Source: Bdellovibrionales bacterium
GTDB lineage: Bacteria > Bdellovibrionota > Bdellovibrionia > Bdellovibrionales > Bdellovibrionaceae
DNA: 64,000 bases
Assembly (NCBI GenBank): GCA_016713585.1
Contig: JADJOV010000014.1
Span: 1 to 64,000, forward strand
Reading direction: 5' to 3'
Below the pieces are notes generated by a model. It searched no databases. It saw nothing but the letters and a program-made list of their open reading frames with translations, and had not been told where the DNA came from. Of this stretch, positions 18,555 to 27,882 are shown in pieces. Positions within the stretch are counted from its first letter, which is position 1; each line of letters opens with the position of its first letter. The position numbers and the translations under genes are program-made.

Positions 18555-19133
18555 TCAGTCAAGTTTTACTCCAACTTCCTTGATCTCAGACTTTAGGCCC
18601 CACAGCTTACCTAGAACACGGGGTGCGTGGGATCCCAGATAGGCCATTATCAAAAACTTGATGAATCTGCCGACAAAAATGACTATAGCAAGCTCCAAGA
18701 GGGGTGTCCTCGCAAGACTTGCTAGAATAACCGCCGGCTGCTGCATAAAGGGAGTGATGGCAACTGCGAAAACAAGAAGAAGACCATACCTCTCGAAAAA
18801 TTCCATCGATAGGATCCAAGTCTTCGTTTCATTGACACCTGGATACAAATTGAAAATCCAAGGTAGGCCTTGAAGCTCGACAAGCGCCGCTAAACCAATA
18901 GCACCCAATGTTGATCCAACCGCCACGCTCAGGGCAAGAATTAACCAACGTCTGGGAATAAGCATGGAACTTGAGATAAGAATTCCATCATTAGGAATTA
19001 CAATCACAAAATTATCGAGTGCCGCCAGAAAGCCGATGAGCGGAGGATACCAATACCGACCAGCATAACGCTGAAGGATTTGAACATAGACTCGGATCTT
19101 TTGGTGTAGTTTTTCAGATATCACTGACGCCAT
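18555..19133 (-). CDS. YqaA-like VTT/DedA-superfamily membrane protein
   Basis: 192 residues with about four or five hydrophobic segments. The motif order LAALDNFVIVIPNDGILISSSML...RRWLILALSVAVGSTLGAIGL and FAVAITPFMQQPAVILASLA is that of YqaA-type members of the SNARE-associated/VTT superfamily. Relatives include DedA flippases for undecaprenyl phosphate and phospholipids, but YqaA itself is uncharacterised. It lies three bases after the CorC-like gene, so it is probably the last gene of that operon. Confidence 0.75.
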   Translation of the reverse strand: MASVISEKLHQKIRVYVQILQRYAGRYWYPPLIGFLAALDNFVIVIPNDGILISSSMLIPRRWLILALSVAVGSTLGAIGLAALVELQGLPWIFNLYPGVNETKTWILSMEFFERYGLLLVFAVAITPFMQQPAVILASLARTPLLELAIVIFVGRFIKFLIMAYLGSHAPRVLGKLWGLKSEIKEVGVKLD

Positions 19134-19136
19134 CCT

Positions 19137-20189
19137 TTATTCTTCCCGGGGGATCACTCTAGATTTCACCTTGGCGGAGTATACTTTTCGGACTCGCCCA
19201 TCATCATCTTCATCAAAGATCTCACCAACAACTTCCTCTAGAATATCTTCCAGAGTCACGATCCCCAATCGCTCTCCTGTCTGAGAGACAACCACTGCCA
19301 TATGATTCTTTTTATCTTGCAACAATCGCATCACCCCAAGGGCGGAGTCAGTCGGATGTACCAACAACACAGGGCGAATGAGATTCTGCCAATTTGAATC
19401 TCCTGATTCCTTAAGCACGATGAACTCTTTTGTGTGAAGAATGCCTGAAACATATCCATTCTCTTTGACCGGCAATCTTGTATGGCCAGAACTCAAAACA
19501 AGTTGAGTCACCTCATCCATTTGTGAAGTTTTTGTGACCGAAACAACCTGGGACCACGGTAATAGAATCTCTCTAATTCGCTTTCTTTCGATATCCGCCA
19601 TGTTAAGCATAAATTTTTGGTGGACAGGCGAAAATAAATCGATCTCGATGGGGGCTTGATCAGATGGCACCGTGACCTTTGACTTTCTGAAAAAAATCTT
19701 CAGAATCTTTTTTGTGGACCACTCAAGAAGCGATATGATCGGAGATAAAATTCGATCCGCTAGGAAAAGAGCCATAGCTCCAGAAAGTACGATCTTTGCT
19801 GGGTTTCGAAGAGCCAGTGTTTTCGGAACGAGTTCTCCGACCACAACGCTCAAATAGGTGATCGGAATCACAACGAGTGCAACCGATAGCCCCTCAGCCA
19901 CGCCTTCCGACAAATCAAACTTTTTCACAAAGTATGGCTCAATAAATTCTCCAGCGCCAGATCCACCCACAGCTGCAGCAACAGCGCCAACCAAAGTAAT
20001 ACCAACCTGAATGACTGAGAGGGTCCTTTCTGGATTCTCTCTCAGGGATAAAAGTGACTTGGCCTCTTTGTTCCCAGCACGTGCCAAACCACGCAATTCT
20101 GATCTAGGAACAGAGACGAAGGCCATTTCATAACCAGCGAACAAAGCATTTAGTAAGAGGCAAATAAAAACTACGACAATTTCAGTCAT
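19137..20189 (-). CDS. CNNM/CorC (hemolysin C)-family membrane protein
   Basis: 350 residues: a DUF21/CNNM transmembrane domain at about 1-185 (LNALFAGYEMAFVSVPRSELR, GITLVGAVAAAVGGSG) and a CBS-domain pair at about 205-325 (TRLPVKENGYVSGILH; MAVVVSQTGERLGIVTLEDILEEVVGEI). The family transports or senses divalent cations such as Mg2+, with the CBS pair binding nucleotide. The usual C-terminal CorC_HlyC domain is absent. It is flanked by TerC and YqaA-like genes in one minus-strand run. Confidence 0.88.
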   Translation of the reverse strand: MTEIVVVFICLLLNALFAGYEMAFVSVPRSELRGLARAGNKEAKSLLSLRENPERTLSVIQVGITLVGAVAAAVGGSGAGEFIEPYFVKKFDLSEGVAEGLSVALVVIPITYLSVVVGELVPKTLALRNPAKIVLSGAMALFLADRILSPIISLLEWSTKKILKIFFRKSKVTVPSDQAPIEIDLFSPVHQKFMLNMADIERKRIREILLPWSQVVSVTKTSQMDEVTQLVLSSGHTRLPVKENGYVSGILHTKEFIVLKESGDSNWQNLIRPVLLVHPTDSALGVMRLLQDKKNHMAVVVSQTGERLGIVTLEDILEEVVGEIFDEDDDGRVRKVYSAKVKSRVIPREE

Positions 20190-20210
20190 TAACTCAATAT
20201 CCTTGTGACG

Positions 20211-21164
20211 TTATCTTAGGCCTCTTTCCTCAATTCTCGCAACGTACCATGAACTCAATGCTGCGGTCACAAGGATTGAGAAGATGACGAGTAAGGAAAC
20301 CCAACTTGGAATCTTATATAATTCCATCAGCAGCATCTTGAATCCAATAAATCCTAAAATTGCCGCTAGACCTGGCTTAAGATAACGTAGTTTCCCCACC
20401 CAGTCAGCTAGCACAAAGTATAGAGCTCGCAACCCCAAAATTGCCAAAATATTTGACGCAAATGCCACGAATGCATCTTGTGTCACAGCAAAAACGGCCG
20501 GGATTGAATCAACAGCAAAAATCAAGTCAGTGACTTCGACGGCTATGAGAGCTAGAAACAGTGGTGTCGCCTTACGAATTCCATTTTCTTTGATAAAAAA
20601 ATGGTTTCCGTTGTAGGCGTTCGAAGTTGGGATAATGCGTCTGATAATCCGAATAGACCAATTTTCCTTCACATCGATTTTCTCATCCGACTCGCGTAAG
20701 AACTTGATCGCCGTAATGACTAAAATTCCACCAAACACGTAAAGGATCCAGTCGAACAAATGAAGTAACTGTGCCCCCAAAATAATAAAAATGGCCCGGA
20801 GAATCATGGCTCCTAGCACCCCATAAAAAAGAACTCTGTGTTGATATTTGTCAGGTATCCGAAATGAACTGAAGATTAACAAAATGACAAAGAGATTATC
20901 AACACTGAGGCTCTTCTCCACGAGATATCCTGTCAGAAACTCCAATCCAAGCTCTCGACCGTACGTGAAGCCAAACCAAATATTGAAGGTCAAGGCAATG
21001 CCAATCCAGATTCCACTTTCTATCAACGCAGCTTTTCGTGAGACTTTATGCGTACCTTTACCGAAGACACTTAAGTCAATGAGTAGAAGGAAAAAGATAC
21101 TGACACAGAACGCGATCCATAGCCAAGTGGGCGCAACAGAAACATCAGAAACAAAATTTGTCAT
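20211..21164 (-). CDS. TerC family integral membrane protein
   Basis: 317 residues with about nine membrane segments and the TerC signatures: EKSLSVDNLFVILLIF in the first half and VEVTDLIFAVDSIPAVFAVTQD in the second, with acidic residues in membrane helices. TerC/Alx proteins export Mn2+ or supply metals to exported enzymes, and some confer tellurite resistance. No yybP-ykoY Mn riboswitch can be recognised in the short upstream gap. Its neighbours (CorC-like, HtpX) suggest membrane or metal stress. Confidence 0.92.
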   Translation of the reverse strand: MTNFVSDVSVAPTWLWIAFCVSIFFLLLIDLSVFGKGTHKVSRKAALIESGIWIGIALTFNIWFGFTYGRELGLEFLTGYLVEKSLSVDNLFVILLIFSSFRIPDKYQHRVLFYGVLGAMILRAIFIILGAQLLHLFDWILYVFGGILVITAIKFLRESDEKIDVKENWSIRIIRRIIPTSNAYNGNHFFIKENGIRKATPLFLALIAVEVTDLIFAVDSIPAVFAVTQDAFVAFASNILAILGLRALYFVLADWVGKLRYLKPGLAAILGFIGFKMLLMELYKIPSWVSLLVIFSILVTAALSSWYVARIEERGLR

Positions 21165-21207
21165 ACCCTACCGCCCTCTCTTAATGGTTCATCGTACATC
21201 CTCGCTG

Positions 21208-21579
21208 TCAAAATGGTTTACTTCCAGCGAGGTACGCCGCCATCGCTCCTAGTATAATTATCAACGGCCATATTGATCTTGCCCAACCGGGCTTTCGAGA
21301 TACAACACCAATCAAGATCGCAAACATAATCCAAATTCCAAGTTTTACCCAGACCCAACCAGGCAGGCCGCCCTGCACAATGCCTAAGCGGGCAAGAAGT
21401 CCAAATCCACCCACGAGCGAAAGCACAAGACCAAGACCATGAGTGATTGCGATCGGTTTACGCCATAAATGATTTTTAAGCCCTCCGTTGATGGCGTTCG
21501 TTGCTACGCCACCAAGAGATAGAAAAACCATCATCACACCGACAAGATGAACGATTTTGTATACTTCGGCGGAAATCAT
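21208..21579 (-). CDS. small four-helix membrane protein
   Basis: 123 residues, almost entirely four hydrophobic helices, beginning MISAEVYKIVHLVGVMMVFL and containing THGLGLVLSLVGGFGLLARLG and a Trp-rich third helix (GWVWVKLGIWIM). It resembles small uncharacterised membrane proteins of the SirB/CopD-like type with His residues in the first two helices. Its ATG overlaps the HtpX stop (ATGA), so it is translationally coupled to HtpX. No specific function is claimed. Confidence 0.65.
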   Translation of the reverse strand: MISAEVYKIVHLVGVMMVFLSLGGVATNAINGGLKNHLWRKPIAITHGLGLVLSLVGGFGLLARLGIVQGGLPGWVWVKLGIWIMFAILIGVVSRKPGWARSIWPLIIILGAMAAYLAGSKPF

Positions 21580-22482
21580 GTGGTCGCTCTTTTCAACCGC
21601 TCGATTCTCTCGTCAAGAGGAGGATGGGTTGAGAATAGTCTCATAATTCCACCTGGACGACTTGAAATCTTCAATGCCTGAACGGCAGGTTGAGCTGAGG
21701 AATCGACTTCATCGAAAGTACGTTTCAAGCCCTCGAGTGCCTGAATCATGTTGCCGCGGCCCCTAATCTCGCCCCACCAGAGTCCGCTCGATACTCTCGG
21801 TAACGGGAGAACCAGGCCACAACCATTGAACCCAAAATCATAAATGCGATTTCAAGTACGAACTGAACCACATAGTACGACATTGAGTGCCCCCACGCTC
21901 TTCCCCGTCTTGCCCCTTAACCATAGTTAGGGCATAGGCAATCGCGCGAGCAAGGAACATAACAAAAGCATTCACAACACCTTGAATCAAGGTCATGGTC
22001 ACCATGTCACCGTTAGCAATATGGGCGACCTCATGGGCGAGAACTCCTTTAACCTCCTCCCGCCTCATGCGATGAAGCAGGCCTGAGGAAACAGCAACCA
22101 ATGATCTTGATTTTGTAGGACCCGTAGCGAAAGCGTTTACTTCTGGAGATTCATAAACGCCGACTTCAGGCATCACAGGAAGATGAGCCGCCCTTGAAAG
22201 TTCATGAACCATTTGTAAAACTTCACGCAGTTCCGGATCCCTCGTGTCTGGCGGCACGATTTGAACACCCATCAACCACTTAGCCATGACCCTGGAAAGT
22301 GCGAGTGAAATGAACGCGCCACCCATGCCCCAAATCAAACAAAAGATCATCAGGGACTGGTAATCCAAGCCATAGGCCGTGATGTAAGGCTTCACCCCAA
22401 GAACACTGAGAATTGTTGAAATGGTGACCATCACAAGGACATTCACCGCAAGAAAAAGCCCAATTCGTTTAAACCAAGCCAT
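21576..22482 (-). CDS. htpX: HtpX membrane metalloprotease, twice frame-broken
   Basis: HtpX is a zinc endoprotease that degrades damaged inner-membrane proteins. The first 190 codons show two N-terminal helices, NAFATGPTKSRSLVAVSSGLL and the zinc-binding HEVAH motif. The frame breaks at the CCCCC run 21890-21894 and again at the CCCC run 21760-21763. Adding one base at each restores YYVVQFVLEIAFMIL, SRYREYRADSGGARLGGRG (third zinc ligand Glu) and the THPPLDERIERL end. The reconstituted length of about 302 residues is normal. It is the first gene of the minus-strand operon. Confidence 0.88.
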
Positions 22483-22605
22483 ACAAACACCTCCAAAGAA
22501 TGACTAGAAAGAGTTACTATACTACCATTGACAAATACTTTTGGAAAGACGATAAATAGACTCAAATCATTCGTTAAAAACGAAGCATCACACAGGACTT
22601 GTCGA

Positions 22606-23487
22606 ATGACGCAATGGCTTAATTACCATCACTTATTCTACTTTCAAGCAATCGCCACTGAAGGGGGTATTGCAAGAGCTGCAGAAAAGCTACGTATCGG
22701 ACAACCAACGTTAAGTTCACAACTTAAACAGCTTGAGGCCATGGTTGGAAAACCCTTGTTTGAAAGGCGAAACCGCAAACTTCTACTGACTGAGGCCGGT
22801 CGGGCCACCCTCGATTATGCAAATGAAATTTTTCGCCTTGGGGATGAGATGCTTGAAGTGCTCAAGGATCAAACACCTGAAGGTCAACCGCATTTGCAAA
22901 TTGGCGCGCTTGATAGCGTTCCAAAGGGTGTAATTCTGTCAATTGTCATGGCAGCCTATAAGATTTCACCGTGCGCGGTTTCTATTCTGGAAGGAAAAGG
23001 TGACGAACTTTTTCGTGAGCTACGCGCCCACAAAATTGACTTGATAGTTTCAAACTATCCCTCTCAGGCCCTTGAAGAAGCCCAGGTATTTTCAAAGTCG
23101 ATTGCGAAGCTTCCAGTTTCTGTCTATGGATCGAAGAAGTATGTTGACCTTAAACGATCATTTCCAAAGTCTCTTAATGGAAAACCATTCGTATTTCCCA
23201 CCAGCCATAGCAAACTCAGGCATGATTTGAATCACTATTTTAAGCTTCATGGGATTCAGACCGTGCCCATCGCCGAAACTCAGGACACAAGTCTGCAAAA
23301 ACTTCTGGCGGAGCATGGAGTGGGACTAGCTCCTTTTTCAGAAGTTGAAGGCGTCAAGGAACAAAGCTTGATCCGACTCGGACAACTTGAAGATGTCTTT
23401 GAAGAAATCTGGCTGATTTCAGCCCATCGAAAACTCGAAAATCAAATTGCCGCCAAGCTCATGAAATCCTTTTCCCTACGATGCTAA
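22606..23487 (+). CDS. LysR-type regulator, NhaR-like
   Basis: About 293 residues from the ATG at 22606 (the frame is open from 22528). The helix-turn-helix N-terminus WLNYHHLFYFQAIATEGGIARAAEKL...QPTLSSQLKQLE matches NhaR-like LysR regulators (NYHHL signature), followed by a substrate-binding effector domain. NhaR answers Na+ and pH in E. coli. The gene is divergent from htpX with about 120 bases between coding starts, so it may control the htpX-terC operon; LysR genes commonly regulate their divergent neighbour. Confidence 0.88.
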   Translation: MTQWLNYHHLFYFQAIATEGGIARAAEKLRIGQPTLSSQLKQLEAMVGKPLFERRNRKLLLTEAGRATLDYANEIFRLGDEMLEVLKDQTPEGQPHLQIGALDSVPKGVILSIVMAAYKISPCAVSILEGKGDELFRELRAHKIDLIVSNYPSQALEEAQVFSKSIAKLPVSVYGSKKYVDLKRSFPKSLNGKPFVFPTSHSKLRHDLNHYFKLHGIQTVPIAETQDTSLQKLLAEHGVGLAPFSEVEGVKEQSLIRLGQLEDVFEEIWLISAHRKLENQIAAKLMKSFSLRC

Positions 23488-23490
23488 CTA

Positions 23491-25001
23491 CTAGCAAACG
23501 GAAAGTTTGGAAGTGCATCTTAAGAAGCCGAAGTTTGGCTGTGTGGGGGAGCTTTTCCAAAATGGGAAGAAATTAAACCATTGGGTTGGGTCACTCAGCA
23601 CAACTTTCTCCAAGTGACGAATGTATTCATTGAGAGCCGAAGCCAACAAGATTTCTCGATTCAAACTGTCAGGAGGTGAAAATTGGTTCGCAAGAATTCT
23701 ATATTTTCGACTTCCCTCTTTCAGCGCAAAAACGAAACAGATATCTGACTCGCAGGCAAGTGCCAATCGGAAGGGAGTTGTATCGAAAGCGGCAAGCTTT
23801 CCAAAGAATAACTGCAGCTCATAGCTTTTCGTGACTGGTCGATCTCCCATCATCCCAACAATATGTTTCTCCCACAAAAAATCTTTCACTTTCAAAAGGG
23901 TGTTTTCGTTGAGATTGAAAAAAATGGGCTGAGTCTTGGAAGTACTACTTTCGAGCGATTGATGAGCGTACTGTCCAGGTATTCCATGCATCACAACGAG
24001 CATTTTCTTTTCTGTCGGAATCCTCGCAAAAAAACTCGTTGCAATCTCCCAGCCGCCAATATGACTGGTGACAGCTACAATTCCGCGAGGATTTGATGAA
24101 AAAGCGCGAAAAACTTCTTTTGCAGAGTCGTCCAACTCATAGCTGAAATAAGGGGGTCGCTGTCTCTTTGAGCCCTCTGAATCCCGCGATCAACTAGAGT
24201 TTTTGCAAAAATCAAAATTTGTTGATAAATCTTCAATTGCCTTTTCCAAAAACCTAAACTTGGGTGAGTGATTTTCCAATACTGTTCAAGTGAGACTCGA
24301 GTGGACCTGGAGGCTATAAAGTAATAAAAAACAATAAAATATAAACTCGCGTAGGCCCACCTCTGTCCAAACAATCGTAAAAGCATTTCCACAAAGAGTA
24401 TCCCCGGTTTGTTTGCGTTTTCTCCGGACCAGGTGTTTTTGCTATTACTTTTACTTTTACTTTTACTTTTACTTTTGCTTTTGCTTTTGAGTTCATCGAT
24501 GCCCTTGTTTTTTCCAGACTTCAATCTGCTTCGCTTCACCACGAAGAGAGTCATTCCAAAAAGAACTCCAAGAAGAACACCGAGGACGATAGATCCAAAA
24601 ATCCAACTGATCGGAAGCAAGTTGGTGGGCAAGGAGCTTTCAAGTAAAATGTTAGAACCTATCACGTGAGATCCATACACCAGGAACGGCACAAGAGGAG
24701 GAATCGATATATTCGTTCCAACCCAAAGATAAACAAAATTGAGTCGAAAAATTAAAGCCAGAAAGCCAACAATCCCAGTATGGAGTCCATAGATTGGAAG
24801 AGTTCCAACAAATACCCCAAGACCCAAAGCCAGTGAACTCTTGAACGGTGAGGTTTGTTCGCGCAGCATTGCGCCTATGGTGAGAAAAGTATTCAGAATT
24901 GAAATTCGCAAATTGTCTTTCCACTTATCAAAATGACTGACTCGGATTCCCGGTGGAAAATAATGCACTGATATCTTGACGTTTCCGAACTTCAACCCCA
25001 C
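23491..25001 (-). CDS. DUF2062 - LpxL-like acyltransferase fusion, frame-broken
   Basis: One open frame (25001-24075) carries a DUF2062 membrane domain (about residues 35-160), a low-complexity Lys-Ser linker coded by a hexamer repeat, and the N-terminus of an LpxL/HtrB-type acyltransferase (LLRLFGQRWAYASLYFIVFYY). Adding one base at the GGGGG run 24152-24156 continues into the acyltransferase core (GIVAVTSHIGGWEIA with the catalytic HxxxxE, GMMGDRP, FGKLAAFDTTPFRLA). LpxL-like enzymes of aryl-polyene clusters acylate the lipid anchor. The DUF2062-acyltransferase junction needs no frame correction, so this fusion is seen directly. The N-terminus probably continues from the GT2 domain upstream. 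Confidence 0.75.
24447..24488. repeat. hexamer simple repeat (ACTTTT/GCTTTT)7
   Basis: Five ACTTTT units followed by two GCTTTT units, lying inside the DUF2062-acyltransferase gene. On the coding strand it reads as alternating Lys-Ser codons. Because the unit is six bases, slippage changes linker length without shifting the frame. Confidence 0.9.
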
Positions 25002-25665
25002 TCCAAATTAATCGGATAAGAACCTCAATTTCAAAATCATACTTTTTGCAATAAAACTTCATATTCTGCAAAAGATATAAGGGATAAATTCGGAATCCGC
25101 TTTGTGAGTCCCCAACTCCAACATCAGTTTGATACCGAACCCAAAAATTAGAAAACTTTTTGCCAAACACACTAGATCCCGGAACATTTTGAGACTTCAT
25201 ATCCCGATCACCAACAATCAATGCCCAGGGTGATTCGATAGCGGCCCGCTCTAATTTCACAATTTCAGCTGGCACATGTTGTCCATCTCCATCAATCGCT
25301 ATGAGATGAGTAAATCCGCATCTAACAGCCTCGACAAAGCCTCTTTGAAGGGCTTGCCCCTTTCCTTGGTTTTGGTCGTCCCTATAAAATGATACTCTTT
25401 TCTCACCTGGCCCACAGCGCGCCTTAAACAAACTCTCAACTGAAATCTGAGACCCATCATCAATGACAAAAATAGGATGCGGAGTCTCCAGAAGGCATGC
25501 CTCAATCACATCAACAATGGTTCCCGGATTATCAAAAACAGGAATACAAATGACTAGAGAAAAATGAGGCACCAAACTTTTGCATAGAGGGAAACCCTTT
25601 TGGACAACGGGTGGTTTCTGGAAACACCAAGACCGCTCGATTTTTTTGCAAAATCTCCTGACCAA
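24928..25665 (-). CDS. GT2 family glycosyltransferase
   Basis: GT-A fold family 2 glycosyltransferase. Its core begins LVICIPVFDNPGTIVDVIEA and has FVIDDGS, IAIDGDGQHVPAEI (DxD) and DSQSGFRIYPL, as in dolichyl-phosphate-sugar synthase-like enzymes. It is found in aryl-polyene and flexirubin clusters. The likely start is the GTG at 25572; the open frame extends to 25665. The C-terminus goes out of frame near the TTT at 24982-24984. One base fewer there joins EVRNVKISVHYFPPGIRVSHF, which is the normal end of this GT2 type and also the beginning of the DUF2062 frame. GT2 and DUF2062 are therefore probably one polypeptide. Confidence 0.8.
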   Translation of the reverse strand: MVRRFCKKIERSWCFQKPPVVQKGFPLCKSLVPHFSLVICIPVFDNPGTIVDVIEACLLETPHPIFVIDDGSQISVESLFKARCGPGEKRVSFYRDDQNQGKGQALQRGFVEAVRCGFTHLIAIDGDGQHVPAEIVKLERAAIESPWALIVGDRDMKSQNVPGSSVFGKKFSNFWVRYQTDVGVGDSQSGFRIYPLYLLQNMKFYCKKYDFEIEVLIRLIWSGVEVRKRQDISALFSTGNPSQSF

Positions 25666-26142
25666 GTATCTTTAAGCCCTGAAGCAGCGATTTTTGATTT
25701 CCTTTGCTCACTGGAACAAATCCAGCGACGACCATAAAGGGGGAAAAAAATATATTATAAAATAATGAGCTCTTTGCCAGTCCCTCAGGCCAGGAATATA
25801 AGAGATCAACAGAAAAGTATCGAGATTAGAACGGTGATTGGCCACGAAAAGTATACGCCGAGTCCGATAGTGCCGGTAAAACCCCAGAATTGGATATAAA
25901 TTGGTCTCGCATTTCAACCAAGGCTGCATCCTCAACAACATCCGAATAGAAAGACACTGAAAATCCTCACCAAATCGTCGAATTCGCTCAGAAGCTCGAT
26001 CCCACGGGGATAAAACCATCGCAAAAAAGAAGATAAAAAATGTCAAGAAGTATCCAAAGATCACACCCACCACAGCAATAGTCAGAACAAAATAAATTGA
26101 CCAAACCAGCCTTGAAAACTTATAAATGATGGCCTTTAACAT
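25532..26142 (-). CDS. PlsC-like acyltransferase, frame-broken and short
   Basis: Glycerolipid-type acyltransferase. The first frame (26142-25708) has N-terminal membrane helices and the catalytic NHRSNLD (HxxxxD). After a one-base shift near AAA 25736-25738 the second frame gives MVVAGFVPVSKG and VFPETTRCPKG, matching the FPEGTR motif. The protein then stops at 25532 after about 200 residues. Family members usually continue 60-80 residues, but here the GT2 domain begins almost at once in another frame. Either the C-terminus was deleted or PlsC and GT2 are fused. It fits the lipid-anchoring step of an aryl-polyene pathway. Confidence 0.7.
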
Positions 26143-26171
26143 AAAAGGACTCTAGCATAGGGATTTCAAAG

Positions 26172-26888
26172 ATGTCAAAAATTGCACTTGTAACCGGGGC
26201 CTCAAGCGGAATCGGACGGGCTATTGCCATTCGTTTGGCCAAAGATGGGTACAGAATCCTTGCCCACTACAATTCAAACAAAGCTGGAGCTAGTGAAACC
26301 TTGTCAGAAGTTCAGAAATTTTCACCTGACAGTATGATTTTGCAATTTGATATTCTGGTCGCTGAACAGGTTGAAAAAACAGTCAAAGATTTTGAAATCG
26401 ATGTCCTTGTTAACAATGCCGGCCTACATCTAGATGGGATGGCGATTTTGATGTCAAACGACTCCTTTGAAAAAGTCGTAAGAACTAATTTGTTTGGACC
26501 CTTTTACTTAATCAAATCTTGCGCAAAAAAGATGCTTCTGCGTCGAAGCGGTTGCATAATCAATATATCCTCTTTGGCAGGTCAGACTGGAAATCCTGGG
26601 CAGGTCAATTATGCCGCTAGCAAAGCTGGTCTCATTGGAATGACAAAAACATTGGCTATGGAACTCGGACCTCGAGGAATACGGGTCAACGCGGTGGCCC
26701 CAGGCCTGATTGAAACTGAAATGATTCACACTATTCCGAATTTGGAAAACTTAAAAAAGCAAATTCCCCTGGGGCGTTTTGGATTGCCGGAAGAGGTCGC
26801 AGGCGTTGTTTCTTTTCTATGTTCAGCTGATGCTTCTTTTGTAACGGGGCACACTTTAAGTGTTAACGGGGGCATGTTCCCCTCTTAA
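26172..26888 (+). CDS. fabG: 3-oxoacyl-ACP reductase (FabG family)
   Basis: 238-residue short-chain dehydrogenase with TGASSGIGRAIA (cofactor loop), VNNAG, the catalytic Ser in INISSLAG, YAASK (Tyr and Lys), and the C-terminal FVTGHTLSVNGG typical of FabG. It would reduce the beta-keto group during polyene elongation in this cluster, although a housekeeping fatty-acid role cannot be excluded. It is divergent from the PlsC-like gene with a 29-base gap. The frame is intact. Confidence 0.9.
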   Translation: MSKIALVTGASSGIGRAIAIRLAKDGYRILAHYNSNKAGASETLSEVQKFSPDSMILQFDILVAEQVEKTVKDFEIDVLVNNAGLHLDGMAILMSNDSFEKVVRTNLFGPFYLIKSCAKKMLLRRSGCIINISSLAGQTGNPGQVNYAASKAGLIGMTKTLAMELGPRGIRVNAVAPGLIETEMIHTIPNLENLKKQIPLGRFGLPEEVAGVVSFLCSADASFVTGHTLSVNGGMFPS

Positions 26889-27024
26889 CTTTCCGCGAGT
26901 CTGGCACAAAGCACCCTGATCGTACCTTCGAAAAACGGACAGTTGGTTAAGTTTCTTTTATTGAGATTGCCCAAAGGCTCAGTTCAACTTCAAATCCAAA
27001 CTGACCTAGGAGAAAGGAAAAAAG

Positions 27025-27882
27025 ATGGTCCGCAAGATTGGTAATGTTTATGAGTATTACAACTACCGGCAATTAATCAATGATGACTATTTGCTAAGAT
27101 CGAAGCAAAATCATAGCTACTCGTTTCGCGCCTTTTCACGGGACCTAGGCTTATCGGCAGGATTTCTCACCGATGTTCTCAATCGTAAAAAGGACTTGGG
27201 AGCTAAAACAGGTCAAAAGGTCTTTGCCAACCTGGGATTCAAAGACAAGGATCTTATCTATTGCAACCAGCTGCTTCTAAGCGAGTCCAAGTCCAATCTG
27301 AATGATCGCAATGAGGCTCAAAATTACGTCAACAAGCACTATCGCCATGTTGGATATGTCCATGACGCTAAGGCTGAGAAAATCGTCGCGTCCCCTGAAC
27401 ATCTTATAGCCTATAGCTTGGCACGTGTGTGTTCAGATATTTCTGCCATCGAAAAGGCCTTCGTGGCCCTCGAACTTCCCGAAAGAAAGGTGATCCAGGT
27501 TCTTCGCGAGTTGGAAGAACAAAATCTGGTTGTGATCCGCGAAGGACAGGTTCATGTCGTGGAAATGTTGATAAAGATAGCTCAAGCGAAAAACCTAGCT
27601 CCATGCATCCAACAATTTTCCAATCAAATTCAAAAGAAAATAGTCAAAGAAGGTATTGAAATTCCAAATCGGGTGGCCCAGGCCTCAATCCTCAATTTTG
27701 ATGAAAATACCTTTCTAGAAGCTGTGGACGCCCATAAATTCTTTATAAAAAAATTGAATCGCTTAGGGATAGCGAGCAAAAAGCCTACAATTCTGACTCT
27801 CTTATCCACTTCTTTTTTGGCAATCCCCTGGACTCCACCTGAGAAGCCGAACAGGAATCAAAACCAAAATCGAGAGACTTAA
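27025..27882 (+). CDS. TIGR02147-family regulator-like protein
   Basis: 285 residues of the TIGR02147 type, a family concentrated in Bdellovibrio and Fibrobacter-like bacteria. The N-terminal VYEYYNYRQLINDDYLL and SFRAFSRDLGLSAGFLTDVLNRKKDLG form the conserved helix-turn-helix-like part, and a winged-helix-like segment (ERKVIQVLRELEEQNLVV) follows. A GGAGAAAGG ribosome-binding site precedes the ATG. Members are presumed transcription factors but are little studied. It lies between fabG and the export genes of the polyene locus, so it may regulate that locus. Confidence 0.85.
   Translation: MVRKIGNVYEYYNYRQLINDDYLLRSKQNHSYSFRAFSRDLGLSAGFLTDVLNRKKDLGAKTGQKVFANLGFKDKDLIYCNQLLLSESKSNLNDRNEAQNYVNKHYRHVGYVHDAKAEKIVASPEHLIAYSLARVCSDISAIEKAFVALELPERKVIQVLRELEEQNLVVIREGQVHVVEMLIKIAQAKNLAPCIQQFSNQIQKKIVKEGIEIPNRVAQASILNFDENTFLEAVDAHKFFIKKLNRLGIASKKPTILTLLSTSFLAIPWTPPEKPNRNQNQNRET

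Noticed and set aside
21165..21210. Manganese (yybP-ykoY) riboswitch before terC
   Set aside because: The gap to the upstream gene is only about 45 bases, too short for the conserved riboswitch.
24409..24669. Plus-strand frame with a poly-Leu stretch
   Set aside because: It is the antisense of the Lys-Ser hexamer repeat in a real gene.
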